64,000 bases of DNA, taken from NCBI RefSeq assembly GCF_001679785.1, contig NZ_CP016286.1, positions 1,798,001-1,862,000 on the forward strand, given 5' to 3'. The DNA is from Rhizobium leguminosarum (GTDB lineage Bacteria; Pseudomonadota; Alphaproteobacteria; Rhizobiales; Rhizobiaceae). Made by a program: the position numbers and the translations under genes. How positions within the stretch are numbered: the stretch's first letter is position 1; each line of letters opens with the position of its first letter. This document shows, one piece after another, positions 62,092-64,000 of this stretch. The notes beneath the pieces were generated by a model. It saw only the letters and a list, made by a program, of their open reading frames with translations. It was not told where the DNA came from and ran no database searches.

Positions 62092-63705
62092 TCACAGCTC
62101 GTCGTAATTGAACCAGTCGAAATCCGCAGCCTTCGCCCGACCTGACGTATCGAAGGCAAACACGCCGGCGAAGGCGCCGGTGAAGGAGCCGTGTTCGCCG
62201 CGTCCGCCCTCGTCTGAGATCACGCCGGCATCGAGGACCGGGCCGATCGGTTGCCAGGCGCCCTTGCCTTCGGTCTGCCAGAAGAATTGCAGATCGTTCT
62301 CCCGGATTTCCATGGCGAGCTGGACGCGGCCCTCGGCGGCAATCGCCACGCCGCTTTCGGCGGGAAAACTCAGGCGTCCGTTCGGGTAGTCGCCGTTGCA
62401 GGAGAGGATCGTCACGCAGCGGCCGAGTGTTTCGTGCAGCGTCACCGCAACGGCGTGAAATTTATGGCGGTTGTAGTAGTGCGTCAGCCCCGCCACCTGC
62501 TGATAGGTGTCGGGCGAGAATTCGACCACGGTCTCGGCGCGGAAACTGTGATGCTCCTGGCGGCGAGCGACCAGCGACTGTTCGAACCAGGAGCCGATGC
62601 TTTCGCGCGCAATCAGGCGCAGATGGCCGGGACGATCCGCCAGGTTGAAGATGCGCGCGGGCTCCGGCGTGCGCAGCCATTGGAAATCGGCGGGCAGCGC
62701 GCCACCATCGAAGCCGTATTCGCTGCGCATCGGCTTTTCCACCGGCACCGCGCCGAAAAGGCCGGGCACATCGACATCGGGCACTGAGGTGCCGTTTTCG
62801 AGGTACAGCCAGTCGTCGTCGCGCCAGACGCACTTTTGCAGGGCGGTCTCGCGGCCCAGCGTGCAGCGCCGCTTTGGCGGCAGCGGCCGGCCGCAAAGAT
62901 GGGTGTGATAGGCCTCGCCCTCGGGCGTTTCGACGTACTGGCCGTGCCCTGCCCGCTGCAGCACCGCGCCCGGATGGTCCTTCGAGGTAATCAGATGCAT
63001 GTTCGGATGCATCTCATAGGGTCCGTCGATATTACGCGACCGCGCCATGGTGACGGCATGGTCGTAGCCGGTGCCGCCCTCGGCGGTGGTCAGATAATAC
63101 CAGCCGTTACGTTTGAAGAGATGCGGACCTTCGACGAGGCCGAGCGGGCTGCCGGCGAAGATGTTCTTAATCGGCCCCTTCAGCGCCTTTGCCGCCGGGT
63201 CCCATTCCTGCAGCAGGATGCCGTCAAAGGCCGGCGATTTCGGCGAGCCGCCATAGCTTTCGGTCCGGTGGTTCCACTGCATGTTGACGAACCACTTGCG
63301 GCCGTCATCGTCGTGGAAGAGCGAAGGGTCGAAGCCGGAGGAATTGACATAGGCCGGCTCGGACCATTCGGCCTCGATCGTGGGTGCCGTGACGATGTAA
63401 TTCGGCGCATCCTTGAAATTGCCGTCGTAGCGCTTGACGTTGGTATAGACCAGCCAGAACTGCCCGTCGGCATAGGACAGGCACGGCGCCCAGATGCCGC
63501 AGCTATCGGGATTGCCGCGCATGTCGAGCTGCGATCTGCGCTCCAGCGGCCGGCGCACCAGCGTCCAGTTCACCAGGTCACGCGAATGGTGGATCTGCAC
63601 GCCCGGATACCATTCGAACGTCGAGGTAGCGATGTAATACTCCGCGCCGACGCGGCAGATCGACGGATCGGGATTGAACCCGGGCAGGATGGGATTGCGG
63701 ATCAT
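62092..63705 (-). CDS. Glycoside hydrolase family 43 beta-xylosidase/arabinofuranosidase
   Basis: 537 aa, two-domain GH43. The five-blade propeller starts NPILPGFNPDPSICRVGAEYYIATS (catalytic base Asp in NPDPS). It contains SSGFDPSLFHDDDGRKWF (pKa-modulating Asp) and GLVEGPHLFKRNGWYYLT (acid Glu in VEGPH). From about residue 330 a beta-sandwich domain follows, ending GRAKAADFDWFNYDEL. There is no signal peptide, so it acts on imported xylo- or arabino-oligosaccharides in the cytoplasm (inference). Start 63705 follows GGAGGAGACCCTGTC. Confidence 0.93.
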   Translation of the reverse strand: MIRNPILPGFNPDPSICRVGAEYYIATSTFEWYPGVQIHHSRDLVNWTLVRRPLERRSQLDMRGNPDSCGIWAPCLSYADGQFWLVYTNVKRYDGNFKDAPNYIVTAPTIEAEWSEPAYVNSSGFDPSLFHDDDGRKWFVNMQWNHRTESYGGSPKSPAFDGILLQEWDPAAKALKGPIKNIFAGSPLGLVEGPHLFKRNGWYYLTTAEGGTGYDHAVTMARSRNIDGPYEMHPNMHLITSKDHPGAVLQRAGHGQYVETPEGEAYHTHLCGRPLPPKRRCTLGRETALQKCVWRDDDWLYLENGTSVPDVDVPGLFGAVPVEKPMRSEYGFDGGALPADFQWLRTPEPARIFNLADRPGHLRLIARESIGSWFEQSLVARRQEHHSFRAETVVEFSPDTYQQVAGLTHYYNRHKFHAVAVTLHETLGRCVTILSCNGDYPNGRLSFPAESGVAIAAEGRVQLAMEIRENDLQFFWQTEGKGAWQPIGPVLDAGVISDEGGRGEHGSFTGAFAGVFAFDTSGRAKAADFDWFNYDEL

Positions 63706-63761
63706 GACAGGGTCTCCTCCGACCGGCGGTGCTTTGCTGTACGTACATCAGATTATAGCAG

Positions 63762-63792
63762 AAAAAGGCCCGGAAGACTTGCCTCCGGGCCT
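63762..63792 (-). terminator. Intrinsic terminator of the aldo/keto reductase gene
   Basis: On the minus strand AGGCCCGGA pairs with TTCCGGGCCT around a seven-base loop, followed by TTTTC, eight bases after the stop of the reductase gene. It isolates the GH43 gene from upstream transcription. Confidence 0.8.
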
Positions 63793-63799
63793 GAGATGA

Positions 63800-64000
63800 C
63801 TATTCGCGTTCGGCGGACTTGGCCCAGAGGTTGATGTCGGCCTCGCGGGCATAGACGTCGATCTCAGCAAGCTCCTCGACACTAAATTCGAGATTGTCGA
63901 GCGCCTTGACGCAATCCACGATCTGCGACGAGCGGCTTGCTCCGATCAGCGCGGAGGTCACGCGGCCGCCGCGCAGTACCCAGGCGATCGCCATCTGCGC
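63800..64000 (-). CDS. Aldo/keto reductase, C-terminal part (5' end outside window)
   Basis: 66 visible residues, open at the window edge: AQMAIAWVLRGGRVTSALIGASRSSQI, the conserved C-terminal NADPH-binding segment of aldo/keto reductases (GASRSSQ). It ends AREADINLWAKSAERE, like YghZ/L-glyceraldehyde 3-phosphate reductases. The catalytic Asp-Tyr-Lys-His residues lie outside the window. Next to the GH43 gene but separated by a terminator. Confidence 0.85.
   Translation of the reverse strand, partial: AQMAIAWVLRGGRVTSALIGASRSSQIVDCVKALDNLEFSVEELAEIDVYAREADINLWAKSAERE

Overview
The window looks like chromosomal DNA of a fast-growing Rhizobium of the R. etli / R. leguminosarum type. The evidence is its high GC, the family-2 alpha-proteobacterial porin (ropA), Usg, a PdhS-like kinase, many ABC importers and SDR enzymes, and several families of short palindromic intergenic repeats. 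I see no rRNA, tRNA, CRISPR array or prophage.

Layout. 1-3.1 kb: end of a sugar ABC ATPase, two SDR dehydrogenases and a decayed triosephosphate isomerase fragment, probably the remains of a polyol locus. 3.3-4.25 kb: an FMN riboswitch with a palindromic repeat inside it, then ribB. 4.26-5.95 kb: an IS1182-like element inside a dispersed inverted repeat. 6-9.2 kb: SDR, EamA exporter, mobA-mobB. 9.2-14 kb: LysR next to a decayed cupin gene, maiA, a 53-aa secreted ORF, ohr and a two-component system. 14.1-18.1 kb: Tat-exported hydrolase, DipZ-type thiol-redox protein and a secreted hydrolase, with tandem 10-bp-period boxes in the divergent promoter. 18.2-29.1 kb: a deoxyribose cluster (deoR, deoC, double-domain aldehyde dehydrogenase, mutarotase, PfkB kinase, MalFGEK-type importer) with repeated TCACA boxes as likely DeoR operators. 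29.3-34.4 kb: OmpA-like protein and a polar amino acid importer without its ATPase. 34.5-40.3 kb: usg, DUF2270, methyltransferase, and two convergent ArsR-SRPBCC modules. 40.5-44.9 kb: ssuADCB sulfonate use. 45-51 kb: repair genes (MGMT-like, AlkD, UDG superfamily), ropA, Lrp and a nuclease. 51.1-56.2 kb: PdhS-like kinase, dgkA, cobT, cobS, DUF1289 and a retropepsin-like protease. 56.3-60.3 kb: small EamA protein, LysR, SDR and an ABC-2 exporter. 60.3-64 kb: possible sRNA, an IS110 element, GH43 xylosidase and a partial aldo/keto reductase.

The most notable signal is at 60.8-62.1 kb. The IS110 element has 153 nt of non-coding DNA upstream of its transposase. This folds into two loops: one carries segments matching both sides of the insertion target, the other carries segments matching both ends of the element. 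This is the layout of a bridge RNA. The target is the same dispersed inverted repeat, cut at the same position, that an unrelated IS1182-like element occupies 56 kb away.
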